64,000 bases of DNA from Legionella fallonii LLAP-10 (GTDB lineage: Bacteria; Pseudomonadota; Gammaproteobacteria; Legionellales; Legionellaceae). Below are positions 34,001 through 41,840 of the stretch, in pieces (position 1 is the first letter of the stretch; every line of letters starts with the position of its first letter). Location of the stretch: positions 1,703,001-1,767,000 of the forward strand of contig NZ_LN614827.1 of NCBI RefSeq assembly GCF_000953135.1, written 5' to 3'. The position numbers and the translations under genes are program-made. The notes beneath the pieces are model-generated. The model did not search any database and was not told the origin of the DNA. It saw nothing but the letters and a program-made list of their open reading frames with translations.

Positions 34001-35118
34001 TAATGTTGTGTAAACTCGCTATCTAACTCATATCCTTTAGAAGACTCCTTTAACATTTCTCTATCAAGATTCATTGCAATAAAGTAGTCTTCGTCAACGT
34101 GCAAATCACTAAGCAGAATTTGATAGACAGAATTCCGCAGCTCATAAGAGTCAATGTTTGTATTAACTAATCTCAGCCAATCATGTCCCGCGTTTACCCC
34201 ACCATCCACTGGAAACAGCGGTGAAGCCAGTAAACCTCGTAATGCTCTATAGCCACAGCTCCAACCATCATCTTGCAACCCATCCGTTTCAACATTAACC
34301 TCTTTTGTTATACATCCAGGAAAGGCCGTATATTGCCCATCAGTATAATCTATAGCACCCCTTAAAATATCTTCTTCATCCTCACTAAGAGGCCTTGAAT
34401 CGTGGTAATCAATGCTAATTGAATTCGCAGTAGGATTTACAGTGACTGTAGCATAAGTCCAATGAGCGCCTTGGCTTCGTAAAGAACCGCTACTGCCACA
34501 ATTAAGTAATAGAGGAATAGTATACGGCTCAGTCTCTCCATGATGCTTAATACGCTCAAAATGTAATATCATACCGATATCTTCAGAGTTTAATCGCGTA
34601 ATATGAGTTCGGTCTTTAACACCAAGCTTGATGAGCATACGCTCTAAATCTACTTCACCTAACCATTCTGTTTGACCTAATTCTTCATTTAACAATTTCT
34701 CTGCTACCCCAAGGTTATTTACTTGAGCATGTATATCGCGCAAAGAACGAGAGCCCATAGCTTGATTTAGCTTCAAGCTTTCTAAAATAGCTTCTTTACC
34801 TTTAAAAGATGTCGCTATCGGTGGATTATCTCCAGTAAAAACAACTAGCTTATCGAGCAAAGTAACTAGACTTTTAAATTGCTCTGCATAATCTTTTTGA
34901 GTTTCTATATTGTCGCTACCTATAGCTCCAAGGTTGATTTGGTCAAGGTTGAGTTGATGGAAAAAATCAATGGCTGCCGCAAGATTGGCATAATTTTCCG
35001 TAGTGTTTAGCCAGAGTGGATTAAATTGCTCTTTATACTTTTCTCTAAGATAGCGTTCAATTACTAAACGTTTTTTGTCTTCATTTAATGTTTTACTAAC
35101 ATCGCTTATAGTTTTCAT
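31021..35118 (-). CDS. putative Dot/Icm effector: ULP-like cysteine protease plus kinase-like domain
   Basis: A 1365-residue protein. Residues near 200-300 carry the order of a clan CE (ULP/C48) protease: His219 in QGAHWTYATV, Asp240 in IDYHDSRPL, Gln282 in GLQDDGWSCGYRAL and Cys288 in the same block. Such proteases cut ubiquitin or ubiquitin-like proteins. Residues 690-830 look like a PI-kinase/HipA-type kinase: Lys695 (WMYKLDYA), Glu715 (ALREFVGTRF), AIGDRDGMGKEAQN (803-813) and GFDYGK (Asp825). The C-terminus is acidic (DVNVVEEELVV). The start is the ATG at 35118 behind AAGGA; an earlier in-frame start adds 21 residues. A PmrA box lies upstream. Domain calls are motif-based. Confidence 0.65.
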   Translation of the reverse strand: MKTISDVSKTLNEDKKRLVIERYLREKYKEQFNPLWLNTTENYANLAAAIDFFHQLNLDQINLGAIGSDNIETQKDYAEQFKSLVTLLDKLVVFTGDNPPIATSFKGKEAILESLKLNQAMGSRSLRDIHAQVNNLGVAEKLLNEELGQTEWLGEVDLERMLIKLGVKDRTHITRLNSEDIGMILHFERIKHHGETEPYTIPLLLNCGSSGSLRSQGAHWTYATVTVNPTANSISIDYHDSRPLSEDEEDILRGAIDYTDGQYTAFPGCITKEVNVETDGLQDDGWSCGYRALRGLLASPLFPVDGGVNAGHDWLRLVNTNIDSYELRNSVYQILLSDLHVDEDYFIAMNLDREMLKESSKGYELDSEFTQHYLELLTQAKKKNELITTELFTTEYNEIIKQLSGKKIDTERLDSLKRLNEGMKDVQGNKSLSSDAKIIALLDVFANEYALIQNTSGGSNSGLGKFIKSFCEEQFGVELSKDKKYRLKSDGLMMRIFNAQNSTLSKTVEEESLLPPTVKKVTLEPKRVSQSAPLVERTVTVKPNVSPSVDSIRSDGVELGTKMLRKKSALSRVGTMFGNQQFCYAEKPGGVEPGFRAVDLNEEFFIELDKILSDENLLLESTQFSTEDKSPYARLKVALAKEDLPGKQRIFARFINFRAGSPHEIGNLNNGITWLCQEVKGAVDKNKKLSAWMYKLDYAEGEKDRLKGNKEALREFVGTRFAGIFSSKNQNQEVAWVRGPKGFHAVLACGWKQGLVPLKNFLYGGNEPDYSGVLVDDKSAPNKYSKYIPGLGRNLILGVAIGDRDGMGKEAQNKGIADGAFYGFDYGKTYDGEGVCATVQDDFSFEDKYAKYPAVFRGSQFYGLARHYMYRNYSVFYDTDLSERMFGLHLMRKMITGENPSEDIIKSYPGLRHELNRIQESTPSPKELLNQLTQIRTNCKDGSAEQRLVDTYMMQISSGKLSHFDRYFAQIKIEIIEEAIKNNMPYSDIDEYMTFIDGMSVTAAKNNQAILNVFEQRALLTRQEIDLIDRLEKIYSPTSAMSPDGTVFLNTLRFDPLSSRIPFQLKRELDGTYTLSTSKSMNAQQLGDDFEIDWVRKDEGLSCNVTPKQLIKIMDLAETKYHEKRNDLLVKPTYYYETLPRIISLMNEYNPSEAFNVGLGFAWLSNGSLSLRIVPKTEQQVILMQELFGKVSTINEAEIVEVPPESLNEFRCMIEEAYDEMLQIQLKGKTKEVSTDHRHSGVELEMTSVQGSKWDELHRECNETTAISMSQIIGKEANKLIKRYEGLVSGTTFTQIKDAIGEISDINLIQKLLTYNDKTLTDVENINAIVEERIGDVNVVEEELVVTHDNSSTQTEKVNSNLSLL

Positions 35119-35218
35119 ATCATTTTCCTTACATAGATTAATGATACGGATGCTTGTTAAAGAAAGTAGGCTAGCATCCAACCAGATCTACATCTCTATA
35201 ATTTAACCTTATTCCTTT

Positions 35219-35238
35219 AAGATTAAGGAACTATTAAG
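35219..35238 (-). promoter_or_regulatory. PmrA-box match
   Basis: On the minus strand the halves read CTTAATAGT and CTTAATCTT with a two-base spacer (TC), in direct repeat. This follows the Legionella PmrA element (cTTAATatT twice, two bases apart) with full TTAAT cores. It lies 100 bases before the likely ATG of the 1365-residue protein and points the right way. The divergent kinase gene is 217 bases away in the other direction. Confidence 0.65.
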
Positions 35239-35454
35239 CAGTTTGTAAAAATAGTGCAAAGCAATGTTGTGATGAGTAAAATAATCACGCTAATATAAGT
35301 ATTAAATACGAGACAATATTCATTATAGTATTTGACAAAATAAAACAAAATGGGCTTTTTTAACCCATAAAGATATCCTTTAGATAAAAAATGTTATAAT
35401 AAAATCCAGTTTTGTTAATCTGACTCATTTCGTTCAAATAAGGCGCTAGACTCT

Positions 35455-36927
35455 ATGGGAGATAAAGAGAACGGTAGCACACCAGCTACGACATACATTC
35501 TTTTTCCAGTAAAACAAAAAGATGAAACGATCTGTTATTACACAAGCGATTACTCAGAAGAATTAGGCAACTCAGTTTATAAGGGTTACCTTTGCACATT
35601 AAAGACAGATAAAGAAGAATTAAAGCCTAGACGTATCAAAAAAGAAGAAATCAACATAGATGAATCCAAGCCTGTAGCGATAAAAATTTATCAAAAGAAT
35701 CAACATCCATCCCCCTATCAATTTTATACCTCTCAAATTGCAGTTCTGGAGATTAATGGCCATGATGCCCTTATCATGGACTTTATCGATGGATTCCATA
35801 TCTTCCCTGATATCGAAGATAACCCAAAAATAAAATTATTGACCTTTGCTCAAGCGGCCGACATTGCATGGCAACTTATTCTTGGACTCAATCATTATCA
35901 TTATAGAAATACCAGTGGTCACTCTATTGTGCATGGTGACGTCAAAGGGACAAACGTCAAAATTCGAGTGAAGGAAACAGAAGTAGATGGTCTAAAGAAA
36001 TATAAAATTGATACATTTTACCTTGATCCTGATTATGCTAAACCAATAGTAGGAAGAGCACAGGACTCTCAAGGCACACCCGAACATCTTGCCCTAGAAG
36101 TATTAGATGGATGGTATTCAGAAGAAAGTGATTTTTTTGCCTTAAGTCCATTGTTATTCAGTTTATTTGGGGCACATAACCCTCTCTCCAAAATCCTTGA
36201 GTACAGAAATAATCACCAGGATATGACTTGTGCTGAATTAGTCAAACAATTACGTACTATCGATTTTTGTTCCACAGGCTTATTTGAGCATTTTACACCT
36301 AAACCAGCCCCTATAATTTGTAGACTAGTCGAGCAATTTATTTTTCAAATGGGAGCAAAACTCAAGAGCAATAGACCCTCTCCAGATGCGTTACTTGAGT
36401 TTTTTACTGCGCTAAGACAATTCAGCCTTTTACATGAATTAAAGCAAGATACTGGAGCTTATCTATTACGTCTATGTATTGTTGCTCAAGATGAGTGTTG
36501 GTTAAGAGACAAAAAATTCCTAACTCTATTCATTACTCTAGATAAAAACTTACAAAGCAGGTTAATTGCAGTAATGAACCCCCATCAATCCATATCCTTG
36601 TATAAAATTCTGCAAGAAAATAGAGCAAATCCGGGCCTCCTTAATCAATTAAGGAAAAAAGTCGCCACACAGTTAGCCGAGGAAGGCGAAACTTTAAAAG
36701 CCCCTTCTCGCTTGAGCGCCCTTTTTTCCTCGCCTGTAACATCTAAAGATATTCAGTGGTTACTTAATTGCTATGAACACAATAATCACACTGAATTTTA
36801 TTCTGCACAAAATAAAAAAATGAGAGAAAAGCTAACTCATTGTGACAATAAAAAAATAGCAAATTTTATTTCTATTATTACAGATGGATTATGTATTTCT
36901 TTGGAACTTTCAACACCATCAATATAA
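35455..36927 (+). CDS. putative effector Ser/Thr protein kinase
   Basis: A 490-residue protein with a eukaryotic-like kinase domain. The nucleotide-anchoring lysine is in VAIKIYQKN (Lys77). The catalytic loop is IVHGDVKGTNVKI (Asp162, Asn167), HGD replacing HRD. The Mg-binding motif is DPD (Asp191) in FYLDPDYAKP instead of DFG. GTPEHLALEV is the APE-like block and EESDFFALSPLLFSLF matches the F-helix. The residues needed for catalysis are therefore present. From about residue 340 the protein is helical, with no recognised domain. No signal peptide or membrane segment. It lies divergent from the large ULP-like gene and next to the SH2-protease gene, so an effector role is likely but inferred. 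Confidence 0.75.
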   Translation: MGDKENGSTPATTYILFPVKQKDETICYYTSDYSEELGNSVYKGYLCTLKTDKEELKPRRIKKEEINIDESKPVAIKIYQKNQHPSPYQFYTSQIAVLEINGHDALIMDFIDGFHIFPDIEDNPKIKLLTFAQAADIAWQLILGLNHYHYRNTSGHSIVHGDVKGTNVKIRVKETEVDGLKKYKIDTFYLDPDYAKPIVGRAQDSQGTPEHLALEVLDGWYSEESDFFALSPLLFSLFGAHNPLSKILEYRNNHQDMTCAELVKQLRTIDFCSTGLFEHFTPKPAPIICRLVEQFIFQMGAKLKSNRPSPDALLEFFTALRQFSLLHELKQDTGAYLLRLCIVAQDECWLRDKKFLTLFITLDKNLQSRLIAVMNPHQSISLYKILQENRANPGLLNQLRKKVATQLAEEGETLKAPSRLSALFSSPVTSKDIQWLLNCYEHNNHTEFYSAQNKKMREKLTHCDNKKIANFISIITDGLCISLELSTPSI

Positions 36928-36961
36928 ATTGACTTTCCTGATAGCTCCGATTGCTTATTGA

Positions 36962-37070
36962 GTCGACTTTGACCATTTTCGAATTGCCTGCGAAAGCCGG
37001 TATCCATTTGATGTTGAACAATTGATGGACGCTGACTTTCGTCGGCAATTCGAATTAGGCTAAAGTCAAC
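36962..37070 (+). repeat. interspersed palindromic repeat, copy 4 (most complete)
   Basis: This is the clearest full copy. GTCGACTTTGACCATTTTCG, AATTGCCTGCGAAAGCCGG and TATCCAT on the left are mirrored by ATGGACGCTGACTTTCG, TCGGCAATTCGAATTAGGC and TAAAGTCAAC on the right. Both ends are thus closed by GTcGACTTT/AAAGTcaAC inverted repeats. It lies between the kinase and SH2-protease genes, with no frame inside. Confidence 0.8.
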
Positions 37071-37196
37071 TTATTGATGGAAAAACCCATATTAACGAAT
37101 ATCTTTTCAGATTTATTATATTTTTTTACATACAAAATGAACCAATACAACTCATATTACTATAAAATATATCAAAGAGTATTGAGAGAGAAATAA

Positions 37197-39002
37197 ATGA
37201 CAAAAAAAAATCAAGAGTTATTAATTGATGCAATAAATAATTTAGGTTTGGATATCCCTTCTGATGTTTTTCATTTTGATTTCAATCGCACTGATGGCCA
37301 AAAGTACTTAGAAAAAGCCCCATCAATCCCCTGTCTTATTCGTAAATCGAGTGTGGATGGATGTTTTGCATTAGATAGATATGATCCACATCGAGATACT
37401 TACTCTCATCTATTAATTGTGCCCCCCAAAACGGAGAACGAAGAGTTTAAATTTTGTCACTATGAGAACGGGGTTATGACTGAAATTAGCACATTGAGCG
37501 CCTACCTCAACGTAGCCAATATACCCACTTTAAAGTGGCAGCAACTCAAAACACGATTAGAGCAACACCCGCCCCAAAAAAACGCGGTTATGAGTATACA
37601 AAGCTTAGACCAACAAGTAATTGCATTAAATGCAACACAAGTCGATGAATATGCTCGAGACAATCCCTCTGTAAAAAAAAGTGGGGATGGCCATACAGGA
37701 CTTGCAATAGCTCAAACATTACACGCCCCTTTTGTCGTAGTTAGGACTGAAGGAAATCGTGCTGAAGCGAATAAAGTATTAGAAGGACATTTAGTAAATA
37801 ACGGATTGCTTGTACTCACCGGACACGGTAATCCTGACGGCAATATGATAGCCGGAAATTATCTTAATAAAGATCAAATGCTATTTGTGCAGCAAAGAGA
37901 GCGAGGCTCTATTGATATAGTTAGCTCAGCACTAGAAGCCGGATTAAAGAGTGGCGATCAAATCAATATTCTACTTAGTATCTGTTATGGGGCTGCGGAT
38001 ACTCAAAAAAATGGTAACAGCTTTGCTCATAAGTTGGCTAAAGAATTTGCTAAACATGGGATCAGCACTACTATTATTGCCAGTGTTAAACCAGTGCATC
38101 GATTCGGTACAGGTGCTATAGAGCAAGGGAAGTTAACATTTACCAATGAAGTTGGTATGGCACCAACGGATATACGTGTTTTTTCTACACAAGTGGACAC
38201 ACCTAATGCTAATCCCGTTATCGATATTTATAAGCCCAATGAAATAATTCAACTCTCAAGAGAAGGTTTTAAATTTATCAATCCGTATAAACCAATAGCT
38301 CAATCAAGTACATCAAAGGATGATGCACCTCAAAATATTATTATTACTCCAACACCCTTATCGAAAATAACACAACAACCGGAATTAGTAGAGAAACAAC
38401 AACGCCTAGAGAAAGAAAAACAACTGCTGGAACAACAGCGCTTATTAGAGAAAGAGAAGCAACAACGTTTAGAGCAAGAAAAACAGTGCAAAGAACAACA
38501 GAATACGATCGATCAATATAAAGCTAAACCAGAAATTGCCAAGCTATTTAATGCCATAAAAAATATGGAGAATTACGGAGAAAAACTTTTAGGCATAGGC
38601 GCTGACAAAGGAACTACGGCTATTAGTCTTGCTAAAGAACTCGATAAAAAATTAGTGGATTTTCTGCTAAAATCATCCACTACCCCACCAACACAAGAGC
38701 AATTTGAGCAATTTAAAGCTGACTTTAAAGGGGCGCTACATGATAAAGATGATGTAATGCATCAACATAGAGAACAGTGGAAACCAATAGTTGCCAATAT
38801 ATTACTCGCTCTTAGTGGGATAGGATTAATCGCCATAATTATTAAAGCAACTGCACATGTTATTGATGCGTCACTTAATAAAAAACAACTATCTTTTAAT
38901 CAAGCATTTTTCTTTGCAAAAACTCAGTCGCAAGAATTAGGTGATAAAATTGATGAGTCACTAGAAGACACCTCACTTAATTCAACGCAAAATAAAAACT
39001 AA
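37197..39002 (+). CDS. putative Dot/Icm effector: SH2 domain plus clan CD cysteine protease
   Basis: A 601-residue protein with eukaryotic-like parts. Residues 26-108 match an SH2 domain: Arg31 in DFNRTDGQKYL (alpha-A), Arg49 in CLIRKSSVDGCFALDRYD (the FLVR arginine that grips phosphotyrosine), the His of YSHLLIV (beta-D) and STLSAYLNV at the end. Residues 200-300 look like a clan CD (caspase/C80/CHAT-type) protease: His210 in LLVLTGHGNPDG and Cys263 in NILLSICYGAAD. A Glu/Gln-rich coiled coil (385-440), a helical stalk and a membrane span (ILLALSGIGLIAIIIKATAHV) follow, as in the protein at 25834. GAGAGAG precedes the ATG. No PmrA box was seen. Confidence 0.7.
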   Translation: MTKKNQELLIDAINNLGLDIPSDVFHFDFNRTDGQKYLEKAPSIPCLIRKSSVDGCFALDRYDPHRDTYSHLLIVPPKTENEEFKFCHYENGVMTEISTLSAYLNVANIPTLKWQQLKTRLEQHPPQKNAVMSIQSLDQQVIALNATQVDEYARDNPSVKKSGDGHTGLAIAQTLHAPFVVVRTEGNRAEANKVLEGHLVNNGLLVLTGHGNPDGNMIAGNYLNKDQMLFVQQRERGSIDIVSSALEAGLKSGDQINILLSICYGAADTQKNGNSFAHKLAKEFAKHGISTTIIASVKPVHRFGTGAIEQGKLTFTNEVGMAPTDIRVFSTQVDTPNANPVIDIYKPNEIIQLSREGFKFINPYKPIAQSSTSKDDAPQNIIITPTPLSKITQQPELVEKQQRLEKEKQLLEQQRLLEKEKQQRLEQEKQCKEQQNTIDQYKAKPEIAKLFNAIKNMENYGEKLLGIGADKGTTAISLAKELDKKLVDFLLKSSTTPPTQEQFEQFKADFKGALHDKDDVMHQHREQWKPIVANILLALSGIGLIAIIIKATAHVIDASLNKKQLSFNQAFFFAKTQSQELGDKIDESLEDTSLNSTQNKN

Positions 39003-39033
39003 ATGGTGATACAATTATTCTCCAGCACCTACG

Positions 39034-39054
39034 TGCCGTGACTTGCTCACGGCA
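39034..39054. terminator. hairpin after the SH2-protease gene
   Basis: TGCCGTGA and TCACGGCA pair over eight bases around CTTGC. The hairpin starts 32 bases after the stop codon. No T-run follows, so it may act with Rho or be a repeat; it separates the effector gene from the threonine leader region. Confidence 0.4.
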
Positions 39055-39067
39055 TGCAAAATATCTA

Positions 39068-39100
39068 AATCATTATGCTTTTCTTTAAAACATAATGATT
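39068..39100. repeat. 10-bp perfect inverted repeat upstream of the threonine leader
   Basis: AATCATTATG (39068-39077) is mirrored exactly by CATAATGATT (39091-39100) with a 13-base spacer. It lies 63 bases before the leader-peptide start, where a promoter or operator would be expected. A role in control of the threonine operon is possible but unproven. Confidence 0.4.
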
Positions 39101-39162
39101 GACATAAAAACCATAAAATGGTAGGTTAAATTGAGTTTTATTATCAATTCGGAGGAAGAGAT

Positions 39163-39276
39163 ATGAGTATTCTATATAAACCGCAGCGACTGCAACCCTT
39201 GGTGTCTCATTTTAAACTAGCTATGTTCCACAATAACTTCTCTTCTGCTACCTCGACCTCGACCACCACTGCTTAA
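39163..39276 (+). CDS. thrL: threonine operon leader peptide (candidate)
   Basis: A 37-residue peptide starting MSILYKPQRLQPLVSHF and ending ATSTSTTTA, with five Thr codons within the last eight sense codons. GGAGGAAG lies 5-12 bases before the ATG, the strongest ribosome site around. It ends 104 bases before thrA, with hairpin-forming sequence and a T-run between. This is the layout of a transcription attenuator: ribosomes stalling on Thr codons when threonyl-tRNA is scarce would let transcription pass into thrA. In E. coli thrL the control codons are Thr and Ile; here they are mainly Thr with interspersed Ser. It is shorter than usual gene-calling limits. Confidence 0.65.
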   Translation: MSILYKPQRLQPLVSHFKLAMFHNNFSSATSTSTTTA

Positions 39277-39325
39277 TTCAAGCAATTCATTTTTAAGTTA
39301 TCTATTAACTAAAAATTTTACTACT

Positions 39326-39358
39326 TAGTGTTTTTAACACTTGGTACTCACTATTTTT
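39326..39358 (+). terminator. possible attenuator hairpins before thrA
   Basis: TAGTG (39326-39330) can pair either with AACACT just after it (AGTGTT...AACACT, 3-base loop) or with CACTA (39349-39353), which runs directly into TTTTT (39354-39358). These alternative pairings and the T-run are what an attenuator needs, but the stems are short (5-6 bases), so this is tentative. Confidence 0.35.
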
Positions 39359-39380
39359 ATCTAAATTTAGGTGATTCAAC

Positions 39381-41825
39381 ATGATCAACAATCATTTCTA
39401 CTCCATTCATAAATTTGGAGGAAGCAGTCTTGCCAATGCAGAACGTTTTATGGCAGTTAAGTCATTATTAAGTGGAAACGAGATCGTCGTGGCTTCGGCA
39501 ATACAAGGAGTTACTTCCGCATTACAATCAACAATGGATGAAGCGAAAAGCAGTTTAAACTACCTGCAAATACTGGATGAATTAAAAGAAAAACATTTAG
39601 ACTTGCTCAATGAATTATCCTTAAATGATCAGAATAACGGCATTAGCAGGATAATTCAGGATGATTTCTTTAAAATCCAGGACATCTTATATGCCGTCTA
39701 CCTAACTGGCCAATACTCCAAACAAACACAAAACCTTCTATTAGGCTATGGTGAATTATGGTCCGCAATGATTCTCAAAGAATTTCTTAGCCAACAAAGG
39801 AACGTTGCGCTTTTAGACGCTTCAAAAGTTCTATTTGTCTATGAAAAAGAAGGAAATATTGCTATTGATTGGCATAAAAGCAAAACATCTTTAAACAACT
39901 ATCTAAAAAACGTCGATTTTGAACAATTAATTATTACAGGCTTTATTGCCTCAACATTAGAAGGACAAAGAACTACTTTAGGGCGTAATGGTAGCGATTT
40001 TTCAGCAGCGATCTTTGCCAATTTATTCCAAGCCCAATCATTAACTATATGGACTGATGTCGATGGTATTTATACAGCAGATCCGAATCTTGTTCGTTCA
40101 GCAACTGTTATTGAATCATTGACTTATCAAGAAGCATTAGAATTAGCCTATTTTGGTGCAAAGGTGCTTCATCCTATGACTATTGCTCCACTTGTAGAAC
40201 AAAAAATTCCGCTTTACATAAAGAACAGCTTTGCTCCTCAACAAAAAGGGACTTATATCTCAGAATATTCAAAATCTCCTGTTGCATTGATTAAGGGAAT
40301 AAGTTGCATTACCTCAATTGGTTTAATTAATATAGAAGGTAGTGGACTAATCAGCGCCTCTGGAATTGCATCTCGTGTCTTCGATATCCTATATCGCCAT
40401 GAAATCCACGTTCTCTTTATCTCACAAGCTAATTCAGAACATTCTCTTTGTTTTGCAGTACCAACTCACTTGGTCACTATATCAAAAGAAATATTATTAG
40501 AACGTTTGCTCTCAGATATTGAGCGTAAACATATTAAAAGTATTTATGCAGATACTGAGTGTTCTATTTTATCCATTGTTGGAGATAACATGGTAGGAAC
40601 ACCTGGCATCACAAGTAAATTAAGCACAGCTCTGGCGAAAGCAAACATTAATATTCGAGCTATTTCACAAGGTTCATCCGAACGCAATATCTCATTGATT
40701 ATAAAAAACACCGATGCCGATAAAGCAATGCAAGCCGTGCACTCAAGCTTTTATCTATCACGAAAAACACTATCCATAGGACTAATTGGCCCTGGTACTG
40801 TTGGCAAAAGTTTATTAAAACAATTGAATGAGGCCGTAGCCCAATTATGCAGCACTTATCAAATAAACCTTGATGTACGTGGCATTATGAATAGTCAGAG
40901 AATGTTGCTTTCCAATGAAGCAATTGATCTTAGCCATTGGCAACAACACTTTGCTCAACAAGCAGTGCCATCTGATCTAGAACAGTTTGTTCAACACATT
41001 ACTGCAAATAATATACCTAATGCGGTCATTATTGACTGCACTGCAAACAAACAGGTTGCCCAGCTTTATCCGCGATTTATGGAAAAAGGAATACATGTTA
41101 TTACGCCTAATAAGCACGCAAATGCCGGTGAATTGACCTATTATAAGAAGCTACAAACACTGGCTAAAAATCATCATTATTATTTTTACGAAGCGACTGT
41201 ATGCGCTGGTTTACCAGTAATTAGCACACTACAAGATTTGATTAAAACGGGAGACCGCATTGAGGAAATAGCAGGTATTTTCTCAGGTACTCTTAGTTAT
41301 ATTTTTAATGAAATGGGTAAAGGTAAAAGTTTTTCCGTTGCAGTAAAAGAGGCCAAAGAGCTTGGCTTTACCGAACCCGATCCGCGCGAAGATCTTTCCG
41401 GTATGGATGTAGCTCGCAAATTAGTTTGCTTGGCGCGAGAAATGGGGCATGAAGTGATTCTAGATGATGTTGCCGTCTACGACCTAGTTCCTCCTGAATT
41501 AAAAACCTGTTCCGTAGAGGAGTTTATTGCTAGTTTACCAGCCTATGATCACCCCATAAATCATTGGTTAGTAGAGGCACGCTCACAAAATCGGAGTTTA
41601 CATTACGTAGGAACTATCAACACAAATGGCACTCTTAAAGTTGCTATTGAACATCTGCCTGCTGAACATCCTTTTTCTAGACTTGAAGGCACCGATAATA
41701 TGATTATTTTCCGCACTAAAAGGTATTGTACACGCCCTCTGATTATTCAAGGACCTGGAGCCGGCGCCGAAGTTACAGCTGCGGGCATTTTTTCTGATTT
41801 ATTACGTCTAGTGGCAGCCTTATAA
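39381..41825 (+). CDS. thrA: bifunctional aspartokinase / homoserine dehydrogenase
   Basis: An 814-residue enzyme that catalyses the first and third steps from aspartate to threonine and methionine. The aspartokinase starts HKFGGSSLANAERFM (about residue 11), has TTLGRNGSDFSAAIFANLF (about 197) and IWTDVDGIYTADP, then two ACT-type regulatory regions (ISCITSIGLINIEGSG; STALAKANINIRAISQGSSE). The homoserine dehydrogenase begins GLIGPGTVGKSLLKQL (about 470) and contains GIFSGTLSYIFNEM and ELGFTEPDPREDLSGMDVAR. Feedback control by threonine is usual for the family. AGGTG lies eight bases before the ATG. It is the first gene of thrABC behind a leader peptide. Confidence 0.95.
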   Translation: MINNHFYSIHKFGGSSLANAERFMAVKSLLSGNEIVVASAIQGVTSALQSTMDEAKSSLNYLQILDELKEKHLDLLNELSLNDQNNGISRIIQDDFFKIQDILYAVYLTGQYSKQTQNLLLGYGELWSAMILKEFLSQQRNVALLDASKVLFVYEKEGNIAIDWHKSKTSLNNYLKNVDFEQLIITGFIASTLEGQRTTLGRNGSDFSAAIFANLFQAQSLTIWTDVDGIYTADPNLVRSATVIESLTYQEALELAYFGAKVLHPMTIAPLVEQKIPLYIKNSFAPQQKGTYISEYSKSPVALIKGISCITSIGLINIEGSGLISASGIASRVFDILYRHEIHVLFISQANSEHSLCFAVPTHLVTISKEILLERLLSDIERKHIKSIYADTECSILSIVGDNMVGTPGITSKLSTALAKANINIRAISQGSSERNISLIIKNTDADKAMQAVHSSFYLSRKTLSIGLIGPGTVGKSLLKQLNEAVAQLCSTYQINLDVRGIMNSQRMLLSNEAIDLSHWQQHFAQQAVPSDLEQFVQHITANNIPNAVIIDCTANKQVAQLYPRFMEKGIHVITPNKHANAGELTYYKKLQTLAKNHHYYFYEATVCAGLPVISTLQDLIKTGDRIEEIAGIFSGTLSYIFNEMGKGKSFSVAVKEAKELGFTEPDPREDLSGMDVARKLVCLAREMGHEVILDDVAVYDLVPPELKTCSVEEFIASLPAYDHPINHWLVEARSQNRSLHYVGTINTNGTLKVAIEHLPAEHPFSRLEGTDNMIIFRTKRYCTRPLIIQGPGAGAEVTAAGIFSDLLRLVAAL

Positions 41826-41840
41826 AGAGAGGACATTTTG

